The notes: a model not told the origin generated them from the letters alone. Shown: positions 43,958 through 53,655, numbered from the stretch's first letter. The stretch: DNA of 64,000 nucleotides from Clostridiales bacterium (GCA_015069495.1 SVIN01000004.1:25166-89165); one strand, 5' to 3'. Numbers and translations: made by a program.

Positions 43958-45201
43958 TGACAACGTACACTTTTATACAAAACAATATAGACCGTACGAC
44001 GAAAACGTATGACGGAGAATGTAAAGACGGGTTGGACATTCCGTTGATTCCATTGCCTTATCCGTTTACGACGCCGTGTGCGGAAGGGGTATTTCAAGAG
44101 ATGTATTATTGGGATACCTATTTCACGAATAAATGCCTTTTTTTGACGAAACGAGGGGGGCAGGTATGCAACAACTTAAAAAATTTTGCTTATTTGCTTG
44201 AGAAAATCGGGAAGATTCCCAACGGAAATCGAATGCATTATATCACGCGTTCGCAACCCCCGTTTTTCGGGTTGATGCTTGCGGATATGCAGTCGAATGC
44301 GCCAGCGCTGTTGGATTTAAAAACCGCTTTTTCATGGCTGGAAAAAGAGTATACTTTTTGGATGACGAAACGCAGAGCGGAAAACGGTTTAAATTTTTAC
44401 GGCTACGATCCGATTGATAAGCAAAAATACGGCGATGCTTGGTATTATCATGAAGTATACGTAAAAACGTACGCAGAAAGAACGGGGATAGAATTGGCTG
44501 ATACCGAAGAAAACAATGCGCACATCATCGCGGAATGTGAATCGGGTTGGGATTTTTCACCGCGTTTTTACGGTAAGGCGATGCAATATAATCCTGTGGA
44601 TTTAAACAGTTTATTGTATGCCGACGAAATGTTGTTATCCGATTGGGCAAAACAGCTTGGCGATGGTGAGAAATCTGCGTATTATCGAGAGGCGGCAGAA
44701 TCACGCAAGGAAAAAATGCTCCGTTGGATGAAAAAAGACGGTGTGTATTACGATTACAATCATGTGGAAAAAACTTGCGCGAACATAGTGAGTTGCGCTG
44801 CATTTTATCCTTATTTTGTGGGGGAAGATACGGATACTTGCGGATATTTGCGTGCGCTGGCGGAATTGGAACGCGCGCATGGTGTGATTGCTTGCCGTTG
44901 GACCAAAGATAGATTTCAATGGTCAGAACCGAACAGTTGGGCACCGTTGAATTATGTTGCCGTTGCGGCGGCGAAACGTTTGGGTTTGGATGCCGATGCA
45001 AAACGGCTTACAGAAAAATATCTTACCGTTACGGACAACATTTATAAAAAGACGGAACGGCTTTGGGAAAAGTATAATGCGGAGACGGGGGATTTATCGG
45101 TGACATCTGAATACGGTACGCCTGAGATGCTTGGTTGGTCTGCGGGGGTATATATGGCATTTTACGATTACGTTAAAAATGGTTATCAGAAACTTATTTA
45201 A
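43957..45201 (+). CDS. GH37 trehalase-family glycosidase
   Basis: The 414-residue protein carries the GH37 signatures EMYYWDTYF, ESGWDFSPRF with the predicted acid Asp199, QWSEPNSWAPLNYVAV, and SEYGTPEMLGWSAGVY with the predicted base Glu385. The fold is an (alpha/alpha)6 barrel. GH37 enzymes split trehalose, but this copy is shorter than the usual 500-550 residues, is cytoplasmic, and sits in a glycan operon. The true substrate may therefore be another alpha-linked disaccharide. Its ATG overlaps the esterase stop by one base, which implies translational coupling; the GH31 gene follows 21 bases later. Confidence 0.85.
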   Translation: MTTYTFIQNNIDRTTKTYDGECKDGLDIPLIPLPYPFTTPCAEGVFQEMYYWDTYFTNKCLFLTKRGGQVCNNLKNFAYLLEKIGKIPNGNRMHYITRSQPPFFGLMLADMQSNAPALLDLKTAFSWLEKEYTFWMTKRRAENGLNFYGYDPIDKQKYGDAWYYHEVYVKTYAERTGIELADTEENNAHIIAECESGWDFSPRFYGKAMQYNPVDLNSLLYADEMLLSDWAKQLGDGEKSAYYREAAESRKEKMLRWMKKDGVYYDYNHVEKTCANIVSCAAFYPYFVGEDTDTCGYLRALAELERAHGVIACRWTKDRFQWSEPNSWAPLNYVAVAAAKRLGLDADAKRLTEKYLTVTDNIYKKTERLWEKYNAETGDLSVTSEYGTPEMLGWSAGVYMAFYDYVKNGYQKLI

Positions 45202-45222
45202 GAGTATGCAGAGGTAAATACT

Positions 45223-46755
45223 ATGAAAAATCAACGAATCTTAAATATCGAGGAAAATGAATATTGGTGGTGCGGGGTCATTGACTTGAGTGACCAAATG
45301 CCCTTTGATAAAACTACGCAACTGCATTTTGATATGATAAAAGATCCCTATACACATCTTTGTGTGAACCAATTGACGCCCTTGTTTTTAAGCAGTAACG
45401 GGCGGTATGCATACTTAAAAGACTTCGGGGTATTCACTTTTGAAAATGGAAAGTTGATATTGGAATCGGATGGGGATATTGAGTACGGTGAGAAGGGCAC
45501 GCTGAAAGAGGCTTGTCTGTATGCAAACGCAAAAATTGCCCCGCCCAGCGGAAAAACCCCGCCTGCCATTTGCTTTACTGCACCGCAGTATTGCACTTGG
45601 ATGGAGCTTTTATACGGTCAGAATCAAGAGGAAATTCTTGCTTATGCACGCCGTATTATTCAAGAGGGCTTGCCTGCGGGGGAATTTATCATAGATGACG
45701 GTTGGCAGGAATATTACGGGCATTGGGATTTTGACAGACGTAAATTCCCCGACCCTAAAAAGATGTGTGAGGAGTTGATTACGCTTGGTTTTAAGGTGGT
45801 GCTTTGGATTGCGCCTTACGTTTCACCTGATTCGGAAGCGTACCGCTATTTAAAAGAGAAAGATTGTTTGATTAAAAACGAAAATGGAAAACCGTTTATT
45901 ACCGAATGGTGGGATGGATACTCTGCGGTGATTGATTTCAGCAGTCCGCAGGGGCAGGCATGGTTTGCGGACCAATATCGGTATTTGCATGAAAACTATG
46001 GCATCTGCGGGTTGAAAATGGACGGTGGAGACGTGTTGTATTATCCGCAGTTCCGTTCAGGGATGAAACAATTCACCGCGCATGAACATTGTCAAGCGTA
46101 TGGCGATTTTGATTGCGGTATGGAGATAAAAGAACTCCGCGCTTGCGTAAAGAATACAAACAGAGCCATCATTCAGCGCGTGGCGGATAGAAAACACAGT
46201 TGGGATAGAAAGCGCGGTTTGGGCGGTATTGTTGACCGAATTATTTTGCAAGGATTGATGGGGTATGCTTATAATTGTCCCGATATGGTCGGCGGCGGTT
46301 TGATTGAAGACGAGCAGATGGGGACGGAATATACGGTAGAATTGTATTGCCGCTATGCACAAGCAAGCACCTTCTTACCGTCATTCCAATTGAGTAAATT
46401 TTTCTGGAAGAACTCTCCTGTCTTGACAGACGCTGTACATACGATGGTACAACGGCATTATGCATTGGCTCCGTATATCCAGTCGTTGTTGGAAAATACG
46501 GCAAAAACAGGGGAGCCGATTGTGCGCAGTATTGCCTATGAATTTAACGAACGCCCTGACGTTATAGATGAATTTATGTTGGGGGATAAATATTTGGTTG
46601 CCCCTGTTTTAACAGAGGGGGCGCGATCAAGAACGGTTTATTTGCCAAGCGGGAAATGGAAATATATCCCTACGGGCGAAATATTGGAAGGCGCGCGTGA
46701 AATGGAGTTTGCTGCGGACTTGACTGTATTGCCGTATTTTGAAAAAATTGTATAA
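45223..46755 (+). CDS. GH31-family alpha-glycosidase
   Basis: The 510-residue protein has the GH31 barrel with FIIDDGWQEYYGHWDFDRRKFPDPKKM and the nucleophile motif LKMDGGD, placing Asp267 as the catalytic nucleophile. The C-terminal sandwich has PVLTEGARSRTVYLPSGKWKY, also typical of the family. GH31 covers alpha-glucosidases, alpha-xylosidases and alpha-galactosidase-like activities. It lacks the long N-terminal domain of classical members, and the substrate cannot be told. There is no signal peptide. It is the third gene of the operon under site D, with a gap of 13 bases to the beta-helix gene. Confidence 0.88.
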   Translation: MKNQRILNIEENEYWWCGVIDLSDQMPFDKTTQLHFDMIKDPYTHLCVNQLTPLFLSSNGRYAYLKDFGVFTFENGKLILESDGDIEYGEKGTLKEACLYANAKIAPPSGKTPPAICFTAPQYCTWMELLYGQNQEEILAYARRIIQEGLPAGEFIIDDGWQEYYGHWDFDRRKFPDPKKMCEELITLGFKVVLWIAPYVSPDSEAYRYLKEKDCLIKNENGKPFITEWWDGYSAVIDFSSPQGQAWFADQYRYLHENYGICGLKMDGGDVLYYPQFRSGMKQFTAHEHCQAYGDFDCGMEIKELRACVKNTNRAIIQRVADRKHSWDRKRGLGGIVDRIILQGLMGYAYNCPDMVGGGLIEDEQMGTEYTVELYCRYAQASTFLPSFQLSKFFWKNSPVLTDAVHTMVQRHYALAPYIQSLLENTAKTGEPIVRSIAYEFNERPDVIDEFMLGDKYLVAPVLTEGARSRTVYLPSGKWKYIPTGEILEGAREMEFAADLTVLPYFEKIV

Positions 46756-46768
46756 GCGGGAGGGAAAT

Positions 46769-48742
46769 ATGCAACCATATAACAGTATATCTACCATTTT
46801 TGTGACAAAAGAAATGCCTGCGATTCATCAGCAGAAAGGCAGAGGTAAATACGTGCCGTCCATTGAAGAAGCGGTGCGCGTATGTTGCGATTTGCGTCGC
46901 AGCGGTATATTGCAACCCATCACGGTGCGTATCGCGCCAGGTATGTATGAGCTGTCAAATACCTTGCAATTTTCAAACGCTGTTTTTGGGGTTACTTTCG
47001 AATCGGAAACGGGGAAAGCGGAAGACGTTATTCTTAGCGGGGGACAAAAAATAGAAGGTTTTCAGGAGACGGTATTTAACGGTAAAAAATGCTTCGTCGC
47101 ATACCTGCCCCCCGTGAAAGAGGGGAAAATGCGTTTTTCAGACTTATACGTGAATGGGGAAAGAGCGACGCTTTCAAGATTTCCGGAAACGGGATATTTG
47201 CATTTTGAAGAAGCGGAAAACATGGGTATTTTTTTGGATGACGTGTCCAAATGGGTGCGGCTGAAAAAGAGTGACGTACAAGGTTTATCGGCAGAGGATA
47301 TCTGTGGCGCGACTTTATCTTATTTGCACTATTGGGTGGATGAGCATACGGCGGTAGAAAGTTATGACGAGGAAACAGGTATCCTTGTCATGGATAGATA
47401 TTCTCGGTTTGGCATTTACGGAGAAAAGACGGAAAGCGTATATTATTTTGAAAATATTCGAAAAACGTTTGGAAATCCTGGGGAATGGTATTTGGACAAG
47501 GCGGAAGGTATGTTGTATTACGTACCGCGCGCTGGGGAGACTTTGGAAAATTTGGAAGTGCATATTCCTCGGCTTTCGCACATTGCCAATTTTATCGGTG
47601 AAAGCACTGCGCCGATTGAAAATATTGCCTTCAAACATGTAACCTTTGCGTATACCAAGGGTGATTATGAAAGTGTGCGGGATGATGGTTTGCGTGTAGC
47701 TTCCGACGGTCAAGGTGCATCTGAAGCAAAAGGGGTGCTGAATTTTCGGTATGCAAAAAATTGTAAAATCGTGGGGTGTAAATTCACGAATTACGGCTTA
47801 TACGGTGTGAATCTCGAAAACGGTTGCTCGCACAATGATATCGATAAAACGACCTTTTTTGACGGCGGTGCAGGCGGTGTGATTATGGGTGGTTCGGACG
47901 CGAATGGTGAAATTGCGGATAGGACGCATTCTAATGAAATTACCGATTGCGTAATTCGTCATTGCGGCAGACGGCAGTTGGCTGCGTGCGGGATTTTGAT
48001 TAAGCACGCATCAAACGTTAAAATTGTTGGTAATGAGATTTCTGATTTGTATTATACAGGTATTTCTGTCGGTTGGATTTGGGGGTATAAGGAGAGCGTT
48101 ACCCGCGATAATTATATTGCGTATAACCATATTTTCGACCTTGGGAAACGCGTGCTTTCCGATATGGGCGGTGTTTACTTGCTCGGCAGTCAGCCTGGAA
48201 CGGTGGTTTGTAACAATCATATCCATGATGTTTATGGGCGTGAATATGGCGGATGGGCATTATATGCCGATGAGGGGAGCGCCTGCATTACCTTTGAAAA
48301 GAATATATGTTACCGTTGTTCGGATAATTGCATGCATCAGCATTACGGGCGCATGAACGTAGTTAAAAATAATATTTTTGCCTTCGCGGAAAAAGCGTTG
48401 TGTTGCGTTACGTGGGGAGAATTGCATTTATCCGCCGTGTTTGAAAATAATATTTTGATTACCAACGGTGAACTTGCTTATGGATTGCTTTCCCGTGAAC
48501 ACGTTGAAAACGGAACGGTGGCGACGGGCAATAATATATTGTGGTCGGTAACGGACGAGGAAACAGACGTTATTTCTTATTGCAATGTAAAATATAAGCT
48601 CGCGCAGGCGCAAGAATTCGGCTTGGAAACGGGCAGTATTTATGCGAATCCGAAGTGTAAAGATTGGAAGAATTGCGATTTCACTCTTGAGGAAGATTCC
48701 CCCGCCTTTGCGCTGGGATTTCAACCGATTTTATTGAAGTAA
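46769..48742 (+). CDS. Right-handed beta-helix glycosidase-like protein (GH141-like)
   Basis: The ATG at 46769 follows GGGAGGG. The 657-residue protein has an N-terminal segment with VRIAPGMYELSNTLQF and ILSGGQKIEGF. The phrase LYVNGERATLSRFPETGY is typical of GH141-like enzymes (fucosidases or xylanases). A long parallel beta-helix with repeated Asn/Gly turns (VGNEISD, AYNHIFDLG, CNNHIHDVYG) follows. There is no signal peptide, unlike its relatives at 53878 and 56828. It is the last gene of the operon, before a strong bidirectional terminator. The family assignment is from motif memory; activity is not certain. Confidence 0.75.
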   Translation: MQPYNSISTIFVTKEMPAIHQQKGRGKYVPSIEEAVRVCCDLRRSGILQPITVRIAPGMYELSNTLQFSNAVFGVTFESETGKAEDVILSGGQKIEGFQETVFNGKKCFVAYLPPVKEGKMRFSDLYVNGERATLSRFPETGYLHFEEAENMGIFLDDVSKWVRLKKSDVQGLSAEDICGATLSYLHYWVDEHTAVESYDEETGILVMDRYSRFGIYGEKTESVYYFENIRKTFGNPGEWYLDKAEGMLYYVPRAGETLENLEVHIPRLSHIANFIGESTAPIENIAFKHVTFAYTKGDYESVRDDGLRVASDGQGASEAKGVLNFRYAKNCKIVGCKFTNYGLYGVNLENGCSHNDIDKTTFFDGGAGGVIMGGSDANGEIADRTHSNEITDCVIRHCGRRQLAACGILIKHASNVKIVGNEISDLYYTGISVGWIWGYKESVTRDNYIAYNHIFDLGKRVLSDMGGVYLLGSQPGTVVCNNHIHDVYGREYGGWALYADEGSACITFEKNICYRCSDNCMHQHYGRMNVVKNNIFAFAEKALCCVTWGELHLSAVFENNILITNGELAYGLLSREHVENGTVATGNNILWSVTDEETDVISYCNVKYKLAQAQEFGLETGSIYANPKCKDWKNCDFTLEEDSPAFALGFQPILLK

Positions 48743-48770
48743 CAATGAAATAATATGCCCCTGAAAATAA

Positions 48771-48804
48771 AAAATGGGCGGGGCATGTACGCGTTGAATG
48801 TAAA
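48771..48804. repeat. Short dispersed hairpin element, copy 3
   Basis: AAAATGGGC and CATGTACGCGTTGAA match copy 1 around a variable four-base core. It lies just before a terminator. Confidence 0.45.
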
Positions 48805-48841
48805 AAACACCGCACTTCCATTTAGAAGTGCGGTGTTTTTA
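48803..48841. terminator. Bidirectional terminator between convergent genes
   Basis: AAAAACACCGCACTTC and GAAGTGCGGTGTTTTT form a perfect 16-bp stem with a 6-base loop. It serves the beta-helix gene on the plus strand and the oxidoreductase gene on the minus strand. Confidence 0.93.
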
Positions 48842-48922
48842 TATGATAGAATCCATCCCATCGATTGGTTGATTTTTCTTGTTAAGCTACCCAATAATTG
48901 GGCGTAAATCTGATATAGCCGA

Positions 48923-50215
48923 TTAGTTTTTCTCGTGTATAAAGATGCGTTCCCCATCTTTTAAACGGGATTCTTCCGCGCAAATGCCCATGAGGTGGCT
49001 TTCAATGGACGCGGTAAGCGAGGTGGCGGCATTTGCGTTGCCGTCCAGCATATTACACAGTTCCTTGATAAGGAAGAAATCTCCGCCGCCGTGGCCATAG
49101 CCGTTGTCGCCTAAGGCATTGATTTTGAATACTTGTTTTTCTTTGCCGAAAGGCATCCATTCAACAGAGTCGCTCAATTCATCTAAGACGATTTCACCAA
49201 GCGTGCCGTGGAAATTCATTCTTCTGCCCAAGCCGTAAAGTTCACTCTTGTCGTCCGTTGTGAATGCGATCATGGTTAAAGTTGCCTTAACGCCGTTTTC
49301 AAAATTTAATAACGTGAGTTGATGGTCCACAACGTCGTTATCACAAGCGAAAACGCATCTGCCGTAGGGGCCGTTTTTCAATGCGTCCGTCAATTTTTCT
49401 TCTGTCACAGGCGCGGGAACCAATACGTTATACGGCCAATAATCGGTCGGGGAATATGCTTTCTTCCAACGGTCGAGATACAACGTTTTTGCGCTGTAGG
49501 GACAGCTTTCCACGTATTTACAGTCAAGACAGCGGTTCGATGCGCCTTGGGGTTGATTTTCTTTATTGAAATAGGTCAATTCACCGACGGAAGAAACACT
49601 CTTACACTTCGACTTTGCATAATATTGAATTAAGTCGAGGTCATGACAGCATTTTGCCAAAATCATAGGTGCGGTTTCTTTGGTGGTTCTCCAATTCCCG
49701 CGGACGTAGCTGTGCGCTTGGTGCCAGTAGGTAACGCGTTCCAGTGCGTCAATCGCAACCAATCTGCCAATCGCCCCAGACTCGATTAATTCAGCCACCT
49801 TCAAAAAGGCGGGGGCATAGCGCAATACGTGGCAAATAAGGGCTTTGCATCCAGATTTTTCCTGCGCGTCCAAAACCGCTTGGCATTCTTCCTTTTTATC
49901 GGTAATGGGCTTTTCCATAAGAATGTCGTAACCCGTTTCAAAAGCTTTTAAACAATGGCGTACGTGGTCAGCGTCCTGCGTTGCGATGACCAACAAATCG
50001 GCGCGTTTTTCTTTAAAAAATTCGTTTTCATCGGTAAAGCGAAGGGATTCTTCGACCCCAAACTCTTCCCCGAAAGCCTCTAAACGTTGCGTTCGAACGT
50101 CGCAAAGCGCAACAATTTGAAAACGTTCTGGAAATTGCATAATCAGTCTGCCGTATACGTTGCCGCCGCGCGCCCCAACGCCAAGGATGGCTACGGTATA
50201 TTTTTTATCTTGCAT
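48923..50215 (-). CDS. Gfo/Idh/MocA-family oxidoreductase under AraC-type control
   Basis: The ATG at 50215 follows TTGGAG. A longer in-frame start at 50272 is excluded because the -10 box lies inside that stretch. The 430-residue protein has the Rossmann motif ILGVGARGG (Gly12, Gly14, Gly17), an EKPITDKKEE segment and a Cys cluster (C-x2-C-x5-C, LDCKYVESCPYSA). The cluster is matched by the protein at 6568-7842, so the two are paralogues. It probably acts on a sugar or sugar acid released by the surrounding glycosidases. It is a single-gene unit with operator site A upstream. Confidence 0.87.
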   Translation of the reverse strand: MQDKKYTVAILGVGARGGNVYGRLIMQFPERFQIVALCDVRTQRLEAFGEEFGVEESLRFTDENEFFKEKRADLLVIATQDADHVRHCLKAFETGYDILMEKPITDKKEECQAVLDAQEKSGCKALICHVLRYAPAFLKVAELIESGAIGRLVAIDALERVTYWHQAHSYVRGNWRTTKETAPMILAKCCHDLDLIQYYAKSKCKSVSSVGELTYFNKENQPQGASNRCLDCKYVESCPYSAKTLYLDRWKKAYSPTDYWPYNVLVPAPVTEEKLTDALKNGPYGRCVFACDNDVVDHQLTLLNFENGVKATLTMIAFTTDDKSELYGLGRRMNFHGTLGEIVLDELSDSVEWMPFGKEKQVFKINALGDNGYGHGGGDFFLIKELCNMLDGNANAATSLTASIESHLMGICAEESRLKDGERIFIHEKN

Positions 50216-50260
50216 AATATATCTCCAAAGATGTTTTTTACTCTTGAGCGAGTTGGAAAC

Positions 50261-50289
50261 ATTGTACACCATTTTTCATCAATAAGAAA
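50261..50289 (-). promoter_or_regulatory. Promoter of the second oxidoreductase gene
   Basis: On the minus strand, a weak -35 (TTTCTT) and TACAAT have a 17-base spacer. The poor -35 box fits a promoter that needs an activator bound at site A. Confidence 0.6.
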
Positions 50290-50295
50290 TAGCAA

Positions 50296-50326
50296 TTTGT
50301 TACAAAATGTTGCTATTTTGTTGCAA
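50296..50326 (-). promoter_or_regulatory. AraC-type operator, site A
   Basis: Reading on the minus strand, heptads TTGCAAC and TTGTAAC are 21 bases apart, with AAAA and CAA at the fixed inner positions. The element ends 6 bases before the -35 box. Confidence 0.75.
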
Positions 50327-50476
50327 GACAGCGGTGCAGAGGCTTATATTTAGAGGTTTTGTTTTTTATGGCGTAAGAATGTCTTTGAGTGCGAGGAAAA
50401 CGATAGACAATATTATATTAGGTCGTTTTTCTGCATTTTGAGAATGTGTAAACGGAACAAGAAATAAAATTGGGGG
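50327..50476. other. Divergent intergenic stretch without recognised features
   Basis: About 150 bases between operator sites A and B. I see no gene, no strong hairpin and no repeat. Confidence 0.5.
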
Positions 50477-50507
50477 TTGCAACAAAAAAACAATTTTTGG
50501 TAACAAT
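50477..50507 (+). promoter_or_regulatory. AraC-type operator, site B
   Basis: Heptads TTGCAAC and TGGTAAC are 21 bases apart with the same inner AAAA and CAA positions. The element ends 6 bases before the -35 box of the operon that contains araC. Confidence 0.75.
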
Positions 50508-50513
50508 ATAAAC

Positions 50514-50542
50514 TTGACAATTGATTTGATATGCGTTATCAT
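50514..50542 (+). promoter_or_regulatory. Promoter of the TIM-barrel-like gene and araC
   Basis: TTGACA and TATCAT with a 17-base spacer; the leader is about 74 bases. Confidence 0.75.
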
Positions 50543-50622
50543 AAAGGGGATACGTTATGATTTTTTTTACCATAGGTAAAGAAATTAAAACAATGAAAGC
50601 AAAGTTAAAATGAGGAACAATT

Positions 50623-52725
50623 ATGTATGAATTATTGCCGATAAAAAAGGTAAATCTTCCCCCGCATGCGTTTGCAACGGATTGGCAAGCGGTTATTTTC
50701 CGCAATTATGGAACGGTGCCTGTTTCTGCCTTGGCGAAAGTTTTACAAACCGATGAGGAAACGGTAGAAAGAGAGGCGAAACGATTGGGGTTGGAAGGTG
50801 TTTCCTATGACCCGAATTGGAAGGATAAGGGGTATATTACCATTATCAAAAATAATTGGCATTTGCTTGACTATGCGGGGATTTGCACGCTTACGGACAT
50901 GGATGAAGCGCAACTTGCAAAGATATTGCTCGACGTGGATTTTCTATTTGTGAAAGTAGGGAATTTTAAACCCGAAGTGACTTCACCGAAATATGCGCCG
51001 TTGACGGAAGACCAGAAACGTTTTACGGAAGCACAGGGGAATATTGTGCGTGAAAATCGTGTAAAAGAGCGGACTTCGGCCTTTGATTTCTTCAAACACG
51101 TACCGCAAGTAAACGCTCTCTCTGTGCAGGAGTCGGACAGCTTGCGTATGGTGTACAATTACAACGAATCGTTTGGGGATAATTTGCTGACGGGGGATTT
51201 TTCCGCGTATACGGATGAAATGTTGATTTCGCTCTCCAAACTTGGTATCAATGCGCTTTGGAAGCATATCGTATTGTACGAACTGGTCGGTCTGCCGTTT
51301 GATAAGAAATTTGGCGAGGGCTGGGAAATCCGTTTAAAAAATCTTGGCGTATTGTGCCGTAAATTGGCGAAATACGGTATTAAAATGTACTTATACCTGA
51401 ACGAGCCCCGCGCGTTGCCGATGTCTTTCTATGCAGACAAACCGCATTTATTAGGTGTACATGACGAACAAGTGGGTGCGCTTTGTACTTCTGCTCCTGA
51501 AACGCAGAAATATTTATATGACGCCATTCAGAAAATTGTTACCGAAGTGCCAGAGCTGGGCGGGTTCTTCAGTATTACAGCATCGGAAAATTTGACGAAT
51601 TGTTATTCGAGAAGGGAATACGACGTAGAGGCTTGTCCCCGTTGCCGTAATCGTACGCGTGCAGAAGTTTGCGCTGAAATCAATGACATTTATAAACGTG
51701 CCATTGAGGATGCAAACAGCCAAGCGAAACTCGTTGTTTGGACGTGGGGATGGACCAGTGAAATGGGTTTTACCTTTGAAGAAACGTTGGAAACGGTGAG
51801 ACGCTTACCGCAAGGCGTGGACGTTATGTGTGTGAGTGAAGAGGGTTTGATTGTTCACGGTGACGAGGGGGATATTGGGCTTATCGATTATTCGATTTCG
51901 CAGGTAGGACCTAGTGAGCGTACGAAAAAAATCTTCAAAACGGCAAAGGAATGCGGGCATAACATAGTGGCAAAAATGCAAATCAACAACAGTTGGGAAT
52001 GCGCTTCCGTTCCATACCTTCCTTGCTTTGAATTGGTTTGGAAACACTTGCAAAATTTGAAACAATTAGACGTGGACGGGCATATGCTCAGTTGGTCGTT
52101 GGGCGGGTATCCCAGTTTCAATCTTTCTTTGGTGTCGCAAGCTAAAAACGGCGGGACTTTGGAAGAATGGTATCAGACCATGTTCGGTGCGGATTGGCAG
52201 CAGGTAAAACTTGCCAGCGGTTATTTCTCGGCAGGGTTTGAACAATTTCCGTTCAGTGTATCCTTGGCGTATTTCGGACCGCAAAACGTGGGCTGTGCAA
52301 ATCCCTTTTATGCAAACCCTACGGGTTTAGAAGCGACCATGGTAGGATTCCCGTTTGACAAAATCGATTCCTGGCGCGGAAATTTCTCCCGCAATCTTTT
52401 CATGGAGCGTTTTAAGAATTTGACGGGAGAATGGCAAAAAGGCTTAAAAGCTTTGGAAAACGTGCAGGAATATAATTCTTTGAGCATGAAACGGATTGCT
52501 GAGGCGACCTATTGCGTATTACGAAGCACATATTTACAAGGTAAATGGATTCTTGAAAAGGATATGGCGGCGGTGGAAGAAGAATTTATCAATACGCAAA
52601 ACATGATTCGTCTTTCAGCGGAAGATGCGGCAATTGGGTTTGAGGCATCCAATCATTATCTTTACAACGAAAACACGTTGCTTGAAAAATTACTTTCGTT
52701 AAAGGCTCTAATGGATAAGATATAG
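50623..52725 (+). CDS. Large cytoplasmic TIM-barrel-like protein, probable glycosidase
   Basis: The 700-residue protein has an N-terminal segment (about residues 30-55) with an HTH-like pattern (VSALAKVLQTDEETVEREAKR). A central barrel-like region follows, with MYLYLNEPRALP, ITASENLTNCYSRREYDVEACPRC and VVWTWGW, then a helical C-terminal third. The Glu-Asn pair in ITASEN and the CPRC element resemble GH20-related or DUF4838-like proteins, but I cannot place it firmly. There is no signal peptide. It is the first gene of an operon with araC (12-base gap) under site B, so its product probably handles the same sugars the regulator senses. Confidence 0.65.
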   Translation: MYELLPIKKVNLPPHAFATDWQAVIFRNYGTVPVSALAKVLQTDEETVEREAKRLGLEGVSYDPNWKDKGYITIIKNNWHLLDYAGICTLTDMDEAQLAKILLDVDFLFVKVGNFKPEVTSPKYAPLTEDQKRFTEAQGNIVRENRVKERTSAFDFFKHVPQVNALSVQESDSLRMVYNYNESFGDNLLTGDFSAYTDEMLISLSKLGINALWKHIVLYELVGLPFDKKFGEGWEIRLKNLGVLCRKLAKYGIKMYLYLNEPRALPMSFYADKPHLLGVHDEQVGALCTSAPETQKYLYDAIQKIVTEVPELGGFFSITASENLTNCYSRREYDVEACPRCRNRTRAEVCAEINDIYKRAIEDANSQAKLVVWTWGWTSEMGFTFEETLETVRRLPQGVDVMCVSEEGLIVHGDEGDIGLIDYSISQVGPSERTKKIFKTAKECGHNIVAKMQINNSWECASVPYLPCFELVWKHLQNLKQLDVDGHMLSWSLGGYPSFNLSLVSQAKNGGTLEEWYQTMFGADWQQVKLASGYFSAGFEQFPFSVSLAYFGPQNVGCANPFYANPTGLEATMVGFPFDKIDSWRGNFSRNLFMERFKNLTGEWQKGLKALENVQEYNSLSMKRIAEATYCVLRSTYLQGKWILEKDMAAVEEEFINTQNMIRLSAEDAAIGFEASNHYLYNENTLLEKLLSLKALMDKI

Positions 52726-52737
52726 AGGAGATAAAAA

Positions 52738-53583
52738 ATGAAAAAAGGAAAACAACTTCCTGAGGTGTTTTTCCCCGTGGATAAATACAGTAATGAGCTG
52801 TCGTTGTATCATTATGGAAAACACGTTTGCTTGCCAAGTAATCATTATGGGCCAAGTAAACGCGATTATTACCTTTTACATTTTATCACAGAAGGCAAGG
52901 GGACGTATACGGTGGGCGGAAAAACCTTTCACCTTCAGAAGAATGAGGGCTTTTTGATAAGGCCGAATGAGGAAACGTTTTATCAAGCGGATGAGGAAGA
53001 ACCGTGGGAATATTATTTTATTGCGTTTCACGGTATGATTGCCGAACAAATGGTGGATGCGGTGGATTGGATAGACGGATATGTTATCCGTCCTCAAAAT
53101 TATCAAGCCATACGTTTGGCAATGCGATCAATCCATGCCGTTAAGAAACCTGAACTTTGGGGTGAATATACGGTGCTTGGCAATGTGTATATACTCTTCG
53201 GAAATCTTATCAAAGAAAGCGCAAAAAATAAAATGGAAGAGATTAAGACCGCGCAGGAAGATTCGTTAAACAAAGCGATTGACTTCATTAAGAAAAATTA
53301 CGAGCGGGGTATTCGCGTTTCAGATATTGCCGATGAAGTGAATATGCACCGTGTAAGCCTTTATCGTCTGTTTAAGGAATGTCTAAATGTTTCCGTGGAA
53401 AAATATTTACAAAATTATCGTATGGACAAAGCGGTGTTCTTGTTGCAAAATTCCGATTTGCCCGTGACGGAGATTTGTATGAGGGTCGGTATGTGCGATT
53501 ACCCGCATTTCTGCCGTCAATTCAAAAGGCATTTCGGGTTTACGCCTTCGGAATACCGCAGACTGTTCGCAAGAAAAAAATAA
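52738..53583 (+). CDS. AraC-family transcriptional activator
   Basis: The 281-residue protein has an N-terminal cupin sensor (about residues 35-110, YTVGGKTFHLQKNEGFLIRPNE) and a C-terminal pair of helix-turn-helix motifs. These are VSDIADEVNMHRVSLYRLFKE and VTEICMRVGMCDYPHFCRQF, ending with FGFTPSEYRR. AraC proteins usually bind direct half-sites about 21 bp apart and activate from just upstream of the -35 box. Four such elements lie in this window, one at its own operon, so it is the likely activator of the locus and is probably autoregulated. The inducer is presumably a sugar from the degraded glycan. A strong terminator follows. Confidence 0.9.
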   Translation: MKKGKQLPEVFFPVDKYSNELSLYHYGKHVCLPSNHYGPSKRDYYLLHFITEGKGTYTVGGKTFHLQKNEGFLIRPNEETFYQADEEEPWEYYFIAFHGMIAEQMVDAVDWIDGYVIRPQNYQAIRLAMRSIHAVKKPELWGEYTVLGNVYILFGNLIKESAKNKMEEIKTAQEDSLNKAIDFIKKNYERGIRVSDIADEVNMHRVSLYRLFKECLNVSVEKYLQNYRMDKAVFLLQNSDLPVTEICMRVGMCDYPHFCRQFKRHFGFTPSEYRRLFARKK

Positions 53584-53587
53584 AATC

Positions 53588-53628
53588 AAAAAGATGATAT
53601 TTTTGTTGTAAAGTATCATCTTTTTTTG
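53588..53628 (+). terminator. Terminator of the araC operon
   Basis: AAAAAGATGATA and TATCATCTTTTT form a 12-bp stem followed by T, starting 5 bases after the araC stop. Confidence 0.88.
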
Positions 53629-53655
53629 TTGTACGTACTTATCATATATATAGTG

